Assembly: GCA_040218445.1 (NCBI GenBank)
Contig: JAVJRK010000010.1
Location: 682,001 to 746,000 of the forward strand
DNA: 64,000 nucleotides
Direction of reading: 5' to 3'
From: UBA1479 sp040218445
Lineage (GTDB): Bacteria; Pseudomonadota; Alphaproteobacteria; Rhodospirillales; Casp-alpha2
Shown piece after piece: positions 27,532 through 35,858 of this stretch; position 1 is the first letter of the stretch, and the number at the start of each line of letters is the position of its first letter. Position numbers and translations under genes: made by a program. Under the pieces are notes generated by a model that was given only the letters and a program-made list of their open reading frames with translations, searched no databases and was not told the origin of the DNA.

Positions 27532-28040
27532 TTGCGCAGATCGGCCAATACCCGCTCCAGGGTCTCGGCCACGTTGAGCCGTTCATGCGGTGTCAGGAAC
27601 CGCCCGATCACGACCGACCGGCCGTGCGAGCGCAGGGTCAGGCGGCTTTCATAGTGTGGCGGCCTGTCCATCATGACTTGCAGCCATTGCGGCTGAAACG
27701 ACCATTGGCTTCGCCGTCCCCAATGGCTGACCCGCTCGACGCAAAGTTCGCGCGGGGTCACGGCGATGGTTTCGACCTCGGTCCCGCGCCGAAGGTTCAG
27801 ACGCAGAAGCCCGTACAGCAACAGCACTTCGCCGCCCATCAGCGGTAGCACCGGCCAGGCGCCGATCACGGCAAACACGCCCGCCACGGGCACCCAGATG
27901 ATCGCCAGAATCCACATCAACGTGTGCACGCTTTTCAACGTGTTGGAGCGGTGCGGGCGTAGTTCCGTGCGGAACAGCAGGGGATCGGATGCGGGTATCG
28001 TCATGGCCCCCATGATCGCGCCGTCGAAATGCTTGGACAA
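27516..28040 (-). CDS. DUF2244 membrane protein
   Basis: A 174-residue DUF2244 protein. Two adjacent hydrophobic segments (TLMWILAIIWVPVAGVFAVIG and WPVLPLMGGEVLLLYGLLRL, about residues 40-80) form a membrane hairpin; the C-terminal region is a small beta-rich cytoplasmic domain with WSFQPQWLQV. A later start at 28004 (MTIPASDP) is plausible. The function is unknown. Its stop region carries a 15-base tandem duplication. It is divergent from nth, with only 39 bases between the starts. Confidence 0.85.
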   Translation of the reverse strand: MSKHFDGAIMGAMTIPASDPLLFRTELRPHRSNTLKSVHTLMWILAIIWVPVAGVFAVIGAWPVLPLMGGEVLLLYGLLRLNLRRGTEVETIAVTPRELCVERVSHWGRRSQWSFQPQWLQVMMDRPPHYESRLTLRSHGRSVVIGRFLTPHERLNVAETLERVLADLRKPQTA

Positions 28041-28079
28041 GCTTTACTTGACCGGGAATTTTCCTAGTCTAGGGGCATC

Positions 28080-28712
28080 ATGAAAAAAGCCGACGTCGAA
28101 GAATTCTACCGCCGCCTTCAGGAACAGAACCCGGAACCCAAGGGCGAGCTGGACTGGGTCAATCCCTATACCCTGCTGGTCGCGGTCGTGCTGTCGGCCC
28201 AAGCCACGGACATCGGCGTCAACAAGGCGACGGGCCCCTTGTTCAAGGTCGCCGACACGCCGGAAAAGATGGTGGCCCTGGGCGAGGCCACGATCCGTGA
28301 TTACGTCAAAACCATCGGTCTGTACCGCAACAAGGCCAAGAACGTTTATGCCCTGTCGCAGATTCTGATCGCGCAGCACGGGTCGGTCGTGCCGAACGAT
28401 CAGGAAGCGTTGGAAGCCCTTCCGGGCGTGGGCCGCAAGACCGCCAACGTGGTGCGCAACATCGCCTTCGGCGAACACACCATCGCCGTCGACACGCATA
28501 TCTTCCGCATCGGCAACCGCACGGGCATCGCGCCGGGCAAAACGCCCTTGGCGGTCGAGAAGAAATTGCTGAAAGCCACGCCCGAAGCCTATATGCGCCA
28601 TGCCCATCATTGGCTGATTCTGCTCGGCCGTTATGTGTGCAAGGCGCGCAAGCCCGATTGCCCGGCCTGTGTGCTGACGGACCTGTGCCGGTTCAAGGGA
28701 AAGACGGTTTAG
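28080..28712 (+). CDS. nth: Nth, endonuclease III
   Basis: A 210-residue bifunctional DNA glycosylase/AP lyase for oxidised pyrimidines. The helix-hairpin-helix LPGVGRKTANVV (from residue 115) carries the catalytic Lys at 121, and the catalytic Asp lies in AVDTHIFRIGNR. The [4Fe-4S] cluster ligands C187-x6-C194-x2-C197-x5-C203 are all present. Length matches E. coli Nth (211). Confidence 0.97.
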   Translation: MKKADVEEFYRRLQEQNPEPKGELDWVNPYTLLVAVVLSAQATDIGVNKATGPLFKVADTPEKMVALGEATIRDYVKTIGLYRNKAKNVYALSQILIAQHGSVVPNDQEALEALPGVGRKTANVVRNIAFGEHTIAVDTHIFRIGNRTGIAPGKTPLAVEKKLLKATPEAYMRHAHHWLILLGRYVCKARKPDCPACVLTDLCRFKGKTV

Positions 28713-28742
28713 GAAGCCGGGTTCGGGTCCGCCCCGAAGCGT

Positions 28743-29201
28743 CTATCCGCGGCTGCGGGGCGTTTGGTTGACGCAGGTTGCCCGGTCCGTGTTCTTGCCG
28801 GCGGCGTCGCGGGCTTCGAAATAGCGCACGCGGGCCGACCCATCGGCGCCGTCCTTGTACAGGAACATGTCCAGCACGCAGGCCTCGCCCCGGAAGCGCA
28901 GGATTTCCGCCCCCTTGTCGATGCGCTGAAAAGCGGGCGCGCCGAAGGCGGCGACCAGATCGGAGCGCGAAAATCCCAGAACCTCGGCCACGGAAACGCG
29001 AGGCAGCGTCGGTAGGGCGGCGACCTGGGGGGCGCCTTCCCGGGGGGTGGGCTGTGCGATTTCCGGCTGTGCGGCGGCGGGCAGGGTCGTTTGCGGCGGG
29101 GCGTCGCCCGCGCAGGCCGTCAGCCCGAGTAACAGGAAAACCCCGAGAAAAAGGGGCGCGCGAAGCGTGCGGTGGCAGAGGCGGAAAGCGGGGCTGGGCA
29201 C
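28743..29201 (-). CDS. Small lipoprotein of bactofilin operon
   Basis: A 152-residue protein with an N-terminal hydrophobic segment and lipobox LGLTAC, a Pro/Ala linker, and a compact C-terminal domain containing GFSRSDLVAAFGAPAFQRID and a later CVLDMFLY. That domain recalls the SmpA/BamE-like fold found in alphaproteobacterial lipoproteins of unknown function. It starts six bases after the bactofilin stop, so it belongs to the EI24-bactofilin operon. The function is not known. Confidence 0.72.
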   Translation of the reverse strand: MPSPAFRLCHRTLRAPLFLGVFLLLGLTACAGDAPPQTTLPAAAQPEIAQPTPREGAPQVAALPTLPRVSVAEVLGFSRSDLVAAFGAPAFQRIDKGAEILRFRGEACVLDMFLYKDGADGSARVRYFEARDAAGKNTDRATCVNQTPRSRG

Positions 29202-29207
29202 CGGACC

Positions 29208-29798
29208 CTAATCGCCCTCGTTGTCGAGGGTCTGCATATCGCCTGAAATTTCGCCACCCTGTTCGATGACGATCCGGCCATAGCGGATCTTGCCCTGAAC
29301 ACGGCCGCCGGCGCGCACCACAAGGCGCCCGCGGGCGATCAATTCGCCTTCGAAACGGCCGGAGATATCGGCTTCTTCCACATCGGCGTTGCCTTTGAAC
29401 ACGCCTGTGGGCGCGACCTCGATCAGGCGGGCACCGGGCAGGGTGACCTCGACCTGGCCTTCGACCACCAGACGGTCGCAGGATGTGATCTCACCGGTCA
29501 GGGAAATGTCGCGGCCGACGATCAGGCGTTTCTGGTCGGACGACGAATCGAGCGACCGCGCCCGGTCGATGCGCCGCGCCGTGGTCGGCACTTCGGGCGG
29601 CCGGCGATGGACCTCGGACGACATGCCGGTCGAAGCGGGCGGTTTGGGCGCATGAGAGCCCTTGCGGGAAAAGGGTTTCAGGGGTGGGGCGGAAAGATCG
29701 CCATTGTCGTCGTTGGTTTCGTCGCTCACGTCAGCTTCCTTTTGGGCGCCCGGTGCCGGGTTGGCTTGGCTGCCCTTTTTCTTCCCAAACATAGCCAT
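29208..29798 (-). CDS. Bactofilin (polymer-forming cytoskeletal protein)
   Basis: A 196-residue bactofilin. The central beta-helical DUF583 domain covers about residues 75-185 with repeating hydrophobic turns (IVGRDISLTGEITSCDRLVV, GEITSCDRLVVEGQ, DISGRFEGELIARGRLVVRAG). Both termini are disordered; the N-terminus is Lys/Asp/Pro-rich. Bactofilins polymerise without nucleotide and organise cell shape, stalks or other envelope structures. It is preceded by an EI24-like membrane gene four bases upstream and followed by the lipoprotein. Confidence 0.9.
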   Translation of the reverse strand: MAMFGKKKGSQANPAPGAQKEADVSDETNDDNGDLSAPPLKPFSRKGSHAPKPPASTGMSSEVHRRPPEVPTTARRIDRARSLDSSSDQKRLIVGRDISLTGEITSCDRLVVEGQVEVTLPGARLIEVAPTGVFKGNADVEEADISGRFEGELIARGRLVVRAGGRVQGKIRYGRIVIEQGGEISGDMQTLDNEGD

Positions 29799-29802
29799 TT
29801 AC

Positions 29803-30582
29803 TTACGCCTTGGGCCCTGATCCGTCCAGCCCTGATCCTTGTGCCGCCGCATTGGCCGCCGGGCGGGCCAGATCGCGGCTGTCGCTGCCGGTGTTGGCGC
29901 CGCCGCCGTGGCCCCCGCGCCCGGCGCGGCGGCGGAACGCTTCGAACTGATGGACCATGGCCGCCGTCGCGATCACCGGGGTCAGAAGGTTGACCACGGG
30001 AATCGTCAAAAGAAAGGCAATGGCCGCCCCGGTGATGAACAGGCGCCCGCTATGCGCCTTGCGCAGGCGGTAGGTGCCGGCCATGTCCATGCGCCGGGCG
30101 GCGACCATTTCGAAATATTCGCGGCCCAACAGGTATCCGTTCACGGAATAGAACAGCACGGGATAGACCGGGCCCAGCAGCAGGGTCGGCAGGATCACCA
30201 GGTTGAGCACCACCATGATGCCCAGGAACCGCAGGGCGGTCATGACCTGTTCACCCACGGGCTGGCCCTTGGCGGGCTCCAGATTCGGATAATGGCGGGC
30301 TTCGACCGATTCGGCGATCTGATCCAGGAACAGGGCGACCACGGCCGAAACCACGCCCGGGAACAGCACCCAGGTGACGACCAGCACCAGGGCCCAGCCG
30401 AGCCCGTCGGAAATGGTTTCAAGCCAGCCGTAGTCGAAGATCGCCGTGTACTTGATGGCCGCACCGGACACGACCCAAAGCACCACGAACACGCCCAGCG
30501 CCACGGCCACGGAAATCCATAAGGGTTTTTGGGTGCGTTTGTCGCCCAGCTGCTGGACGCCTTTGACGAGGGCGCTGATCAT
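29803..30582 (-). CDS. EI24/CysZ-like membrane protein
   Basis: A 259-residue protein of the EI24 (DUF540) family, which includes the sulfate transporter CysZ. Four hydrophobic regions are visible near residues 20-45, 58-85, 130-160 and 195-222, with the PTLLLGPVYPVLFYSVNGYLLGREYFE signature between the third and fourth. The C-terminus is Gly/Arg-rich and disordered. No cysteine genes are near, so sulfate transport cannot be asserted. It heads the bactofilin operon and is divergent from the PfkB kinase gene. Confidence 0.82.
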   Translation of the reverse strand: MISALVKGVQQLGDKRTQKPLWISVAVALGVFVVLWVVSGAAIKYTAIFDYGWLETISDGLGWALVLVVTWVLFPGVVSAVVALFLDQIAESVEARHYPNLEPAKGQPVGEQVMTALRFLGIMVVLNLVILPTLLLGPVYPVLFYSVNGYLLGREYFEMVAARRMDMAGTYRLRKAHSGRLFITGAAIAFLLTIPVVNLLTPVIATAAMVHQFEAFRRRAGRGGHGGGANTGSDSRDLARPAANAAAQGSGLDGSGPKA

Positions 30583-30838
30583 GGGGAAAAGATGTCCTGT
30601 TCCGCTGTGATATCAAGGGCATTGATGTGACCTTCCGGTTTTACGCCCTGCGGCCCCGCATCCGCAAGGGATGCAGGCGCCAGGGATGGACCCTCGCCCA
30701 ATGGTCCGGGGCGCCTATCCTTCCGGTGGGGTAGACGGCTGGCCTGCCATCGCTATACTCCGCGCGAACCAACGACCCGGAATGTTGCCGGCGCAAGGCG
30801 CCGCTTTCCCGGGCGGAATGATGACAAAGAGGATTCTC
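30583..30838. other. Divergent promoter region, EI24 operon / PfkB kinase
   Basis: This 256-base gap contains no reading frame that I would defend. It separates divergent genes and should hold both promoters. A CTATACTCC block near 30750 looks like a -10 hexamer facing the kinase gene. The ATGATGACA codons near 30820 are in frame with the kinase but an AAGAGG site favours the later ATG. Confidence 0.45.
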
Positions 30839-31849
30839 ATGAGCACCCCCCGTTACGACGTTGCCGGTATCGGCAACGCCATTGTCGATGTCTTGACCCA
30901 GACCGATGACGCGTTCCTTGAAGGCGAGGGCCTGGCCAAGGGGGCCATGACCCTGGTTGACGAAACCCAGGCCGCCCAGGTCTATGACAAGGCCGGGCCG
31001 GCCATGGAATGTTCGGGTGGTTCCGCCGCCAACACCATTGCCGTGATGGCGCGGCTGGGTGCGAAGACGGCCTTCATGGGCAAGGTCAAGAACGACGCGT
31101 TCGGCAAAATCTTCGGCCATGACATCAGGTCGCTCGGCGTGCATTTCGACACCGCCGCCGCCGAAGACGGCCCGGCCACGGCCAATTGCCTGGTTCTGGT
31201 CACCCCCGACGCCCAGCGCACCATGCTGACCTATCTGGGCGCCAGCATTCACCTGACGCCCCGGGATATCGACCTTGAGGTCATCAAGGCCGCCAAGGTG
31301 ACCTATCTGGAAGGCTATCTGTGGGATCCGGAAGAAGCCAAGGAAGCCTTCCGCACGGCCGCCGCCGCCGCGCGCGAAGCCGGCCGCGAGGTCGCCTTGT
31401 CCCTGTCCGATCCGTTCTGTGTCGACCGTCACCGCGCCGATTTCCGGGACCTGATCGAAGGCCATGTGGACATCCTGTTCGCCAACGAAGCGGAAATCAT
31501 GTCGCTGTATGAAGTCGACGATTTCGACGCGGCGATCGAACAGGTCAAGGGCCATTGCAAGATCGCGGTCGTGACCCGGTCGGAAAAGGGCTCCGTCGTG
31601 GTCAGTGACGCGGGCGTTCAGGCCGTTGCCGCGGCTCCTGTCACACAGGTCATCGATACCACCGGTGCCGGTGATGCCTATGCTGCCGGGTTCCTGTACG
31701 GATATACCCAGGGTGAAGACTTGGCGACCTGCGCGCGCATGGGCGGCATCGCCGCCGCCGAAGTGATTTCCCAGATGGGGGCACGTCCGGAAACGGATTT
31801 GAAGGCGGCGATGGCGCTGAAGCTCAGAACCTGGGACGCGGCGGACTAA
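30839..31849 (+). CDS. PfkB-family sugar/nucleoside kinase (adenosine kinase-like)
   Basis: I start at the ATG at 30839 because AAGAGG sits six bases upstream; it gives 336 residues (MSTPRYDVAGIGNAIVDVL). The two PfkB signatures are present: GGSAANTIAVMARLG near residues 60-74 and DTTGAGDAYAAGFLYG near 274-289, whose GAGD Asp is the catalytic base. Closest resemblance is to bacterial adenosine kinases. Substrate is not decided by the motifs. It is followed by typA after a hairpin-bearing leader. Confidence 0.9.
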   Translation: MSTPRYDVAGIGNAIVDVLTQTDDAFLEGEGLAKGAMTLVDETQAAQVYDKAGPAMECSGGSAANTIAVMARLGAKTAFMGKVKNDAFGKIFGHDIRSLGVHFDTAAAEDGPATANCLVLVTPDAQRTMLTYLGASIHLTPRDIDLEVIKAAKVTYLEGYLWDPEEAKEAFRTAAAAAREAGREVALSLSDPFCVDRHRADFRDLIEGHVDILFANEAEIMSLYEVDDFDAAIEQVKGHCKIAVVTRSEKGSVVVSDAGVQAVAAAPVTQVIDTTGAGDAYAAGFLYGYTQGEDLATCARMGGIAAAEVISQMGARPETDLKAAMALKLRTWDAAD

Positions 31850-31883
31850 AGTTGCACTGCAGCATTTTCTGGTGTTTTGCGGC

Positions 31884-31908
31884 CGCTGGCCTTATATAGC
31901 GGCCAGCG
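31884..31908 (+). promoter_or_regulatory. Hairpin in typA leader
   Basis: CGCTGGCC (31884-31891) and GGCCAGCG (31901-31908) form a perfect 8-bp stem around the nine-base loop TTATATAGC. It lies 45 bases before the typA start. There is no immediate T-run, but TTTTTTC occurs 18 bases downstream. It may be a weak terminator for the kinase gene or a structured 5' leader. Confidence 0.55.
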
Positions 31909-31952
31909 CGACGCTGCGTATCCCTTTTTTCTTATAGAAGTGACCCAATCCA

Positions 31953-33794
31953 ATGACCCGGACCCTGCTCCGCAATATCGCGATCATCGCCCACGTCGAC
32001 CATGGCAAGACCACGCTGGTCGATGGACTTTTGCGTCAATCGGGTGCGTTTCGCGCCAATCAGGCGGTGGCCGAACGGGCCCTTGATTCCGGTGATCTGG
32101 AACGGGAACGCGGCATTACAATTCTGGCGAAATGCACCTCCGTCGAATGGCAGGATTACCGCATCAACATCGTCGATACCCCGGGTCATGCGGATTTTGG
32201 CGGCGAGGTCGAACGCATCCTGGGCATGGTCGACGGCGTGGTTCTGCTGGTCGATGCGGCCGAAGGCCCCATGCCGCAGACCAAGTTCGTGTTGGGCAAG
32301 GCGTTGAAGCTGGGCCTGCGCCCGATCGTCGTGATCAACAAGGTCGACCGTCCGGATGCCCGCATCGACGAAGTGCACGAAGAAGTCTTCGATCTGTTCG
32401 CGGCGCTGGATGCGAACGACGAGCAGCTTGATTTTCCGCTGCTTTATGCATCGGGCCGCGACGGCTGGGCCGGGCTGTCCCCGGATCAGAACGACGAAGG
32501 TCTGTTGCCGCTGTTCAAAAAGGTCTCGGAACATGTGCCCGCACCCGATGTCGGTCCCGTGGATGCCCCCTTCACCATGCTGGCGACCACGCTGGAAGCC
32601 GACCCCTATCTGGGCCGGATTTTGACGGGCCGCATCCAATCGGGGGCGGTCGATGCCAACATGCCGCTTAAGGCCCTGCACCGCGACGGCAAGCAGGTCG
32701 AACTGGGCCGGGTTTCCAAGATTCTGGTGTTCCGCGACCTGAAGCGCCAACCCGTCGACCGGGCCGAAGCGGGCGACATCGTCGCCCTCGCCGGTCTGGC
32801 CAAGGCGACGGTCGCAGATACGCTGTGCGATCCCGAGGTCGCGGAGGCATTGGAAGCCCAACCGGTCGACCCACCGACGCTTTCCGTTACTTTCTCGATC
32901 AACGATTCGCCGCTGGCCGGCAAGGACGGCGACAAGGTCCAGTCCCGCGTGATCCTGGAACGTCTGATGCGCGAAGCCGAAGGCAACGTCGCCATCAAGA
33001 TCACCCAGACGCCCGACGACAACGCGTTCGACGTGGCGGGCCGGGGCGAATTGCAGCTTGGCGTGCTGATCGAACAGATGCGCCGCGAAGGCTACGAGCT
33101 GTCGATCTCGCGCCCGCGCGTGCTGTTCCGCAGCAACCCGGAAACGGGCCAGCGGGAAGAGCCGCTTGAAGAAGTCGTGGTCGACGTGGACGAGGAATAT
33201 TCCGGCGTCGTCGTGGAATCCTTGAGCCTGCGCAAGGGCGAGCTTCTGGCCATGCGCCCGTCGGGCGGCGGCAAGGTGCGCCTTGAATTCCTGGTCCCGA
33301 CCCGGGGCCTGATCGGCTATCACGGCGATTTCCTGACGGAAACGCGGGGCACCGGCGTGATGAGCCGCCTGTTCCACAGCTACGGCCCGTTCCGCGGCAT
33401 CGTGCCCGGCCGGCGCACCGGGGTGCTGATTTCCAACGCGCCGGGCCAAAGCGTCGCCTTCGCCCTGGCCAATCTGGAAGAACGCGGCATCATGTTCATC
33501 GGCTCGGGCGAAGCGGTCTATGAAGGCATGATTATCGGCGAGAACTCGCGGTCCAACGACCTTGAGGTCAACCCCATGAAATCCAAGCAGCTGACCAATA
33601 TCCGCGCCGCCGGCAAGGACGACGCCATCAAGCTGACACCGCCCAGAAGGTTGACCTTGGAGCAGGCCATCAGCTACATCGGCGATGACGAACGGGTCGA
33701 GGTCACGCCCAAGGCGATCCGCCTGCGCAAGGCCATCCTGGACCCGAACGAACGCAAGAAGGCGGAAAAGCGCCGCGAGGCCGAAACCGCCTGA
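31953..33794 (+). CDS. typA: TypA/BipA ribosome-associated GTPase
   Basis: A 613-residue EF-G-like GTPase. G1 is AHVDHGKT at residues 13-20, the switch region RERGIT near 53-58, G3 DTPGHADFG, and G4 NKVDRPDARID near 128-138. Domain II, the EF-G-like C-terminal domains, and the TypA-specific C-terminal module with GRTKGVLIS-like and MKSKQLTNIRAAG sequences are complete. TypA is needed for ribosome assembly at low temperature and stress in E. coli. Overlapping minus-strand frames are shadows. Confidence 0.97.
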   Translation: MTRTLLRNIAIIAHVDHGKTTLVDGLLRQSGAFRANQAVAERALDSGDLERERGITILAKCTSVEWQDYRINIVDTPGHADFGGEVERILGMVDGVVLLVDAAEGPMPQTKFVLGKALKLGLRPIVVINKVDRPDARIDEVHEEVFDLFAALDANDEQLDFPLLYASGRDGWAGLSPDQNDEGLLPLFKKVSEHVPAPDVGPVDAPFTMLATTLEADPYLGRILTGRIQSGAVDANMPLKALHRDGKQVELGRVSKILVFRDLKRQPVDRAEAGDIVALAGLAKATVADTLCDPEVAEALEAQPVDPPTLSVTFSINDSPLAGKDGDKVQSRVILERLMREAEGNVAIKITQTPDDNAFDVAGRGELQLGVLIEQMRREGYELSISRPRVLFRSNPETGQREEPLEEVVVDVDEEYSGVVVESLSLRKGELLAMRPSGGGKVRLEFLVPTRGLIGYHGDFLTETRGTGVMSRLFHSYGPFRGIVPGRRTGVLISNAPGQSVAFALANLEERGIMFIGSGEAVYEGMIIGENSRSNDLEVNPMKSKQLTNIRAAGKDDAIKLTPPRRLTLEQAISYIGDDERVEVTPKAIRLRKAILDPNERKKAEKRREAETA

Positions 33795-33817
33795 TTCCAA
33801 AAAAGGAGTCTGGGTAG

Positions 33818-34456
33818 ATGACGACCGGCGTGGACAAGCTTATCGAAGGGTATCGCAGGTTTCGCACCGGCGCATTCCAGGAATCCAAACCCCTGATTCA
33901 GGAATTGGTGGCCCAGGGCCAGCGGCCGCAGGTCGCGGTCGTTGCGTGCTCTGATTCCCGGGTCGAGCCGGCAACCCTGTTCCAGACCGATCCGGGCGAC
34001 CTGTTCATGATCCGCAACGTCGCCAATCTGGTTCCGCCCCTGGAAGAAGACGGCAAGTTCCATGGCACCTCGGCGGCGCTGGAATTCGCGGTCAAGGGCC
34101 TGAACGTCAAGCATGTGGTGGTTCTGGGTCACGCGCACTGCGGCGGGGTCAAGGCCATGATGAACGCCGATACGGACACCGGCGAATTCACCTTCGTTGC
34201 CCATTGGGTGTCCATGCTGGCCGCTGCCCACCGGCGCGTGCTGGCGACCATGTCGGGGGCGGACGAAGAAACCCGCACCCGGGCCTGCGAGCAGAACGCC
34301 GTTCTGGTCTCGCTTGAAAATCTCACGACCTTCCCCTGGGTGCGTGAACGGGTCGAAGCCGGGGAACTGACCCTGCATGGCTGGTACATCGATATCGCGA
34401 CCGGGGAACTTTCCACCTATGATGGTGCCCAGGGTAAGTTCCAAACGGTCGGCTGA
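33818..34456 (+). CDS. Beta-class carbonic anhydrase
   Basis: A 212-residue beta-carbonic anhydrase that interconverts CO2 and bicarbonate. Zinc ligands are Cys44 (in ACSDSRVEP with Asp46 and Arg48), His105 and Cys108 (HAHCGG). The ATG has an AAAAGGAG ribosome site. It starts 23 bases after typA and precedes a permease gene. It likely supplies bicarbonate for carboxylases; the nearby lyase and malic enzyme genes make a link with C3-C4 carbon flux possible but unproven. Confidence 0.95.
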   Translation: MTTGVDKLIEGYRRFRTGAFQESKPLIQELVAQGQRPQVAVVACSDSRVEPATLFQTDPGDLFMIRNVANLVPPLEEDGKFHGTSAALEFAVKGLNVKHVVVLGHAHCGGVKAMMNADTDTGEFTFVAHWVSMLAAAHRRVLATMSGADEETRTRACEQNAVLVSLENLTTFPWVRERVEAGELTLHGWYIDIATGELSTYDGAQGKFQTVG

Positions 34457-34491
34457 CCGCTAGGTCTGTCTGCCGCCAAGGGGGGAATAAG

Positions 34492-35757
34492 GTGAACCGC
34501 ACGATCATGCGGCCCGGCTGGGGCCGTGCACTTGCTGCCCATGGGGCGGTGCCTGCGTTGCGGCAGTTGTTCCTCGGCTTCGCCAGCGGCCTGCCCTATT
34601 TGCTGGTGTTTTCCACGCTTTCGGCCTGGTTGCGGGAATCGGGCCTTTCCGTTGCCGCCATCGGCTGGTTCGCGCTGGCCGGCTCCGCCTATGTGTTCAA
34701 ACCCGCCTGGGCGCCGATCGTGAATCAGGTGTCCCTGCCTTTTTTAACGCGCCGGTTCGGCCAGCGCCGGTCCTGGCTGCTGCTGTCGCAGGTCACGGTC
34801 GCGGCGGCGATTCTGCTGTTGGGTACGTCCGATCCGTCGGCCAATCTGGCCCTGACCGCGTTCTGGGCGGTGCTTCTGGCGGCGGCCTCGGCGACCCAGG
34901 ACATCGTCGCCGATGCCTACCGCATCGACAGCCTGGACCGGGAATTGGAAGGTCCCGGCACGGCCAACTTCGTCAACGGCTATCGGATCGGGGTGCTGGT
35001 ATCGGGCGCGGGGGCGCTGTTGATCGCCGATCAGTGGGGCTGGTCCGCGGCCTATACGGTGATGGCCGGGATGATGGCCGTGGGGGTGATGACGACGCTG
35101 ACCGCGCCCGAGCCGAAACGCCCGCCCTTGATTGAGGGTGCGCCCTTCCGCACCGCGCTGGTCGAGCCGTTCCGCGATTTCATGACCCGGCGCAACTGGG
35201 CCATGGTGCTGATCTTCATCACCCTGTTCCAATACGGCGAGGGCCTGCTCGGCGTGATGGCCAATCCGTTTTATCTCGATATGGGGTTCACCAAGACCGA
35301 TATCGCGCTGGTGACCAAGCTCTGGGGTTTCGCCATGAGCATCACCGGCGCCGTCGCGGGCGGTATCCTGGTTGCCCGGCTGGGGCTGTTGCGGGCCTTG
35401 TTCATCTGTGGCCTGGCCCAGGCGCTGGCCAATCTGGCCTTTGCCTGGCTGGCGGGGCAGGGGCCGTCGATCCCAGCCCTGACCGTGACCATCGCGCTTG
35501 AAAACTTCACCTCGGCCATGGCGACATCGGCCTTCGTTGCGTACCTGTCCGGGTTTTGTGACCGCGCCTACAGCGCCACGCAATACGCCCTGCTGTCGGC
35601 CTTTGCGGCGCTTGGGCGCAAGATTTTCGTTGCCGGCGGGGGCGAGGCGGCGGAGGCGTTGGGGTGGCAGATGTACTTTGTGGGCACCACCTTGGCGGCC
35701 CTGCCGGCCCTTCTGTTGTTGCTATGGCTGATGAACAAGGACCGCCACTTTAGGTAG
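34492..35757 (+). CDS. AmpG-family MFS permease
   Basis: A 421-residue MFS protein starting from GTG with an AAGGGGGGAATAAG ribosome site. About 12 hydrophobic segments are visible, starting LFLGFASGLPYLLVFSTLSAWL (the AmpG-family opening motif), and the AVLLAAASATQDIVADAYRIDSL segment is characteristic of AmpG, which imports muropeptides for cell-wall recycling. In alphaproteobacteria such paralogues exist with unproven substrates. It is 35 bases after the carbonic anhydrase gene. Confidence 0.88.
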   Translation: MNRTIMRPGWGRALAAHGAVPALRQLFLGFASGLPYLLVFSTLSAWLRESGLSVAAIGWFALAGSAYVFKPAWAPIVNQVSLPFLTRRFGQRRSWLLLSQVTVAAAILLLGTSDPSANLALTAFWAVLLAAASATQDIVADAYRIDSLDRELEGPGTANFVNGYRIGVLVSGAGALLIADQWGWSAAYTVMAGMMAVGVMTTLTAPEPKRPPLIEGAPFRTALVEPFRDFMTRRNWAMVLIFITLFQYGEGLLGVMANPFYLDMGFTKTDIALVTKLWGFAMSITGAVAGGILVARLGLLRALFICGLAQALANLAFAWLAGQGPSIPALTVTIALENFTSAMATSAFVAYLSGFCDRAYSATQYALLSAFAALGRKIFVAGGGEAAEALGWQMYFVGTTLAALPALLLLLWLMNKDRHFR

Positions 35758-35760
35758 GCT

Positions 35761-35793
35761 CAAGTCAGCTTGTATACAAAATCACCTGACTTG
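35761..35793. promoter_or_regulatory. Nested palindromic operator candidate
   Basis: A perfect 8-base inverted repeat, CAAGTCAG (35761-35768) and CTGACTTG (35786-35793), encloses the 10-base perfect palindrome TTGTATACAA (35770-35779). TTGTATACAA-type sites bind GntR/FCD-family regulators. The element begins three bases after the permease stop and ends 65 bases before the lyase gene start, so it most likely regulates the latter; a terminator is less likely as no T-run follows. Confidence 0.55.
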
Positions 35794-35858
35794 CGGGCGT
35801 GATGCGTCCAAAATCCGGGACAACAATCACCAACCCCTGATCCCGGAGGACCCAACCC

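Noticed and set aside
31932..33800. A 622-codon minus-strand frame over typA
   Set aside because: It mirrors the whole typA gene and has no family-like motif; TypA is certain.
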